Shown here in pieces: positions 60,386-64,000 of a stretch of DNA of 64,000 nt. A program made the position numbers and the translations under genes. The DNA lies in contig NC_092693.1 of the NCBI RefSeq assembly GCF_964275005.1, positions 28,201,173-28,265,172 on the forward strand, in the 5' to 3' direction. Under the pieces are notes generated by a model, which was given only the letters and a program-made list of their open reading frames with translations, was not told the origin of the DNA and did not search any database. This stretch comes from Diadema setosum (taxonomy: Eukaryota; Echinodermata; Echinoidea; Diadematoida; Diadematidae). Numbering within the stretch: position 1 is the first letter of the stretch; each line of letters begins with the position of its first letter.

Positions 60386-61265
60386 CGTACTTCAAGAAAA
60401 TCGAGGCTTTTGCTGCCCTGCATAATGAATATTTATGAGATAATCTCTCGCTTGGTTACGAAAAAAAAAAAGAAGAAAAAAAAAAGGCGCTTACCGCCCA
60501 GTGCTTACATTCTTTGACAAGATGTTTTTTACCCACCAGGTCCCTCTCGACCAAGATGTATAAATTGGCACCTGGCTACGCCTAGGATAATGATAATAGT
60601 AGGGCCCTCTGGTAGAGCAGTAGAAGCACTGAAGAGGCTACCATGAATAGATAATACCTTGTCATAATTAGTATTATTATCATAAAACACCAAGAATGAG
60701 CTATGTAATATAATGTTTGGCGTTTGATGATTTTAGACAGGATATTTGTATAATCATTATGACATTAGAAAGTTTTTTTTTTTTTTAGTGTTAAGATTTT
60801 ATATTCAGGCTTCAAAAAAAGAATTTGGGATGTAGTTTATGTGAATATATTTTATATAAGATCCGATGCTCTATGATTCGGTATTGTTAATGGATTGTTT
60901 TTATTCTTTAATGAGAGAGTTAAAGTGGAGTTTTTGGAAAAGAAATCAATAAGGTGTTAAATGAATTAAAGGGTTATGGAGTAAGGAGAATGGTATAAGA
61001 AAGAAAAGAGAAAGTAGAGAGCGAGAGAGAGAGAGGAAAAAGAGAATGACGTAGTAAGAGGGACAGAGAAGAAAACAAATCAGAAGAATAAGACAAAATC
61101 GTATTATTAAGATAAAAATGTATGTTTTAGAATCAAATATTGCATATTCAATTCGTTTGTGTTTAAACGTATTTTTTTTTTTTTTTGGTCAATTTGTTCG
61201 TGATTGTATAACTGTTATTGATGAGTGTGTCTTTTATTGTGTAAGATGTATTTACATCTTTTTCC
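60386..61265. other. Non-coding AT-rich stretch
   Basis: No exon supported. Purine-rich at 60990-61110 and T-runs at about 60772-60786 and 61168-61186. Confidence 0.5.
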
Positions 61266-61717
61266 CCAATATACATGAGTAATTCTGTTCAAAAATACAA
61301 TCCAACACGAAGACTACGTTCATCATCAGATGCATTCTTACTCCAAACACCCAGAGTAAAACATGGGTATGGTGATCGTGCTTTTTCCGTTATGGGACCA
61401 AAATTGTGGAATCAGTTACCTCTTCAGTTAAGGGAACTGTCATCTACAGAGTCATTCAAATCCAAACTTAAAACTTATCTGTTCCTTTCATACTGAGGAC
61501 TGTAATTGCTGTATGTCATTAATATTGGATCAATGTTGTATTTTTAATTGATATATGTGTATTCTTTATTTGGTATATATTTGCTTTTGTTTACCATTAT
61601 CTTCTTTGTTGAAATGTTTGAATATGTATATGCATGTAAATATTTTTTCATTTTTGAAGCGCCATGAGCTCTGAAAAGTGGACCTGTGCGCTATACAAGT
61701 AGCCACTATTATTATTA

Positions 61718-61778
<61 letters not shown>
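61266..61778 (+). mobile_element. LINE 3' end (L2/CR1-type) with (ATT)n tail
   Basis: 61275-61496 encodes the last residues of a LINE ORF2: YNPTRRLRSSSDAF, YGDRAFSVMGPKLWNQLPLQ, then LRELSSTESFKSKLKTYLF. A short 3' end follows with gcgccatgagctctgaaaag and gtgcgctatacaagta, then an (ATT)n tail at 61706-61777. This microsatellite-type tail differs from the A-tail of the LINE at 29-44 kb, so it is a different family. Confidence 0.85.
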
Positions 61779-61842
61779 ATGTTATTCTGTAATGTCCTTT
61801 GTCTTTGCCTTGTGTCTCCTGTTTAATCCAGGAGGCAACCTT

Positions 61843-62374
61843 CACTGCAAAAACATCGGTGTTAGATTTAACACCATGGGTGTTAAATCTAACATCGATC
61901 AAACTTCAATAGAGGACCACACCCACAGGTGTAGAAAATGTATTGTGACGGTGCTGAAAAGTGTTCGCCTGGCACTTCGTGGTGTTAATTTGACACTGTG
62001 GCTGGTGATATTTTTGACACTGCGCTAGAGTTAATTCAATAATGACACCGCATGGTGTTGATTTGATATTGGTGGTGTTAATTTCAATGGTATAACACCC
62101 GTCCAGCTTCAATAGGGGACCACACCAACTGGTGTTACTGTGGTGTAAATGTATTTACAGATTTTTTTCAAAAATCAAGTACTTTATCGGAAAATTCTGT
62201 ATCGTCTTGTTGAAGTTCAAAATTAACAAGAAGTGCAGTAACTAAGAAACTATTCAAAAAACAATTTTAAATTTTGAAATGACACCCGGAGGTGTTAATC
62301 TAACACCATGAATGAGCACCGGAAATTTAACACCAGCTCGGTGTTTCATATTTAACACCGGACTTTTTGCAGTG
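61843..62374. mobile_element. 532-bp MITE with CACTGCAAAAA ends
   Basis: Exact terminal inverted repeats cactgcaaaaa and tttttgcagtg, each followed inward by many copies of the word ggtgttaaat/atttaacacc in both orientations. An internal direct repeat (cttcaatag-ggaccacac) lies at about 61905 and 62108. No coding content; no clear target duplication was seen. Confidence 0.82.
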
Positions 62375-63660
62375 TTAGCCCTTTATGTCACTTTGTTTAT
62401 TCATATAATAAAGAAGGTTGAACAACATAAATTAATGAACAACATATTTTGCAGCCTTCTATTAAGAGTATCCTTATCGCAAATACCAATGTACATTATG
62501 TGACTCTAAGGAGCAAACACAATTCAAGCAAAGACATGTTCGTAAAGCACCGACAGTTTTAGCTCTGCGAGGTGAATAACAAATCAGTTATGCTAAATGA
62601 CGTTTAGTCTTATTATTACTTCTATAAAGTACGAATAATCAAAATATCGTATTTGCATTGTGTCACAACACACCCCTTAATACAAACCACTGTCCAAAAG
62701 TGAAATTTTAGTGTGAACATTGAACGCCTTCAAAATTATAACTAAGTCAGAAAAGATGAAAACAGAGAATCGCACTAAAATTTTACAATTCGTATCAGCG
62801 TCAACAAGAAAGCACATATTTCGATCGCTGTAGATCTAATTTACTTCATAATGTAATGCTAGTGATAATCCCAAATTTGACGAGGAAAATGCAGATATTG
62901 AATCTATTTTCATCAACTCAAACAATTAATATAATTTTGAAAAGAAAAGAGAACAAGTCTGCCAAACATGCAAAGTAATTGATATCAACGGCCTACAATA
63001 AAGAACCTCTAATCACAAGCCATTGCAGTTTTCAAATCGGAAACACATCATTAGTATGAACATTGTCTAATGCCTATATGCTACTCTTATATCATATGCG
63101 TACCCAATGTTTCTGAGTGAAACATGACTTGTGTATTATATGAATTTTTTTTTTTAAGGTGGAAGAGAAATAGAATAATGTTGTCATGCTCTTAATGCGT
63201 TTAATATGTAATTTCCATGCAGCACAATGACAGCATAATCGCTTTGTACATGACAATCGTAAACGCAACCTTATTTATGATCGGTAGTGGATCAAAAGCA
63301 ATGCGAATGAAAAAGGAATGAATGTCAAATGGCAATCACGTGCAATAATCGATCTCAGAAAGGAGAATACACCATTCTCTTTAAAGTCTATGTTTCTTTT
63401 AAGAATTTATTTGCTACATAAATGAACACCATTCCATCTTCAACATGCATTGTAATAAATTGATTTGATGCCACTATGCTGTTATGTGTCTTCAAAGAAA
63501 AATGTATTAAAACTGACATGGATGAGTAGATAACATGCATTCATCTGTATTCAGATCTTTCTGTGTGTATGAGTCAGAGAGTGGGGGGGGGGGGGAGTAG
63601 ACATGTTGTGTGGGTATAAGACTCATACAACGTGTATACACATTATAACTGACAATACAC
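62375..63660. other. Non-coding AT-rich stretch
   Basis: No exon, RNA gene or repeat recognised beyond short homopolymers (G-run near 63580). Confidence 0.5.
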
Positions 63661-63667
63661 GTATTTT

Positions 63668-63835
63668 CAGGGGCGGATCCAGGAATTCTCTAAAGGGGGG
63701 GGGGGGCGCAACTTACATTTCTGGTGCCACTTCCGGGTTTCATTTCTCCTCTTTTTTCTTTTTATTTCTTTTGTTTTTAAAAGGAAAAATAAAGGGGGCG
63801 TGCGCCGAATGCGCCCCCTTCTGGATCCGCCACTG
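63668..63835. mobile_element. 168-bp hAT-like MITE
   Basis: Ends caggggcggatccag and ctggatccgccactg are inverted copies with one difference, followed inward by gggggcgca-type words and their complement. No convincing 8-bp duplication is visible, so assignment to hAT rests on the CAGxGGCGGATCCAG-type end alone. Confidence 0.65.
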
Positions 63836-64000
63836 ACTTTGTTATACTGTGAAATCATTTGGGTCTTTGCACTAGCGTGTATGTCTGTGAATATTAGTGT
63901 CTGCGTTGAAAATATTAGTAGGTTCGGTTTTATCATAATACGGGAAAGACGCTTGATCGGAAGTACAATCGTAACAAAGAAAAGAAATACGTGAGTGCGT

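Overview
This is an AT-rich, intron-rich and repeat-dense animal nuclear sequence. It carries two recognisable protein-coding genes, each spread over many exons, several LINE fragments, and many small terminal-inverted-repeat or foldback elements. Both host proteins read best as marine-invertebrate forms, and the mix of repeats (AT-rich background, CR1/L2-type LINEs, very long TA, GT and CA microsatellites, foldback elements) would suit an echinoderm or similar deuterostome. That placement is an inference; no bacterial-type operon, CRISPR array or phage feature was seen.

Layout. 1-23 kb: no certain gene. It holds a 5'-truncated LINE (790-2037, minus), two orphan exon-like pieces (3182-3255 plus; 3837-4005 minus), several palindromic or terminal-inverted-repeat elements, a degenerate tRNA-like sequence embedded in TA repeats (11123-11195), and a set of GC-richer islands that may be regulatory. 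23.3-47.3 kb: a complete nine-exon alkaline phosphatase gene on the minus strand (546 residues predicted, signal peptide, all catalytic and metal ligands, hydrophobic GPI-type tail). Its second intron (about 16 kb) is filled by a plus-strand, frame-damaged CR1/Jockey-type LINE. That LINE is split by an 11.18-kb piggyBac-type element (exact 13-bp inverted repeats, TTAA duplication). The piggyBac-type element carries three tandem copies of a roughly 3-kb unit, one of which contains a further insertion with a large hairpin. 47.3-53.8 kb: intergenic space between two divergent genes, with a decayed LINE reverse-transcriptase tail and minisatellites. 53.86-59.16 kb: a six-exon betaine-homocysteine S-methyltransferase-like gene on the plus strand, with intact splice sites and zinc ligands but one in-frame TAG in exon 3. 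Three copies of a foldback repeat family lie in or beside it, and a fourth copy is 46 kb away at 7.2-7.6 kb. 59.2-64 kb: G-rich and GC-rich repeats, a MITE with a perfect 9-bp target duplication, a LINE 3' end and two more MITEs.

The two host genes (a cell-surface phosphatase, and a cytosolic one-carbon/homocysteine enzyme) have no obvious functional link; they are simply neighbours in head-to-head orientation about 6.6 kb apart. Nothing here is convincingly a new molecular system. The most unusual signals are the internal stop in the otherwise intact methyltransferase gene, the 11-kb piggyBac-type element with a triplicated cargo inside a LINE inside a gene intron, and the foldback repeat family clustered around the methyltransferase gene.
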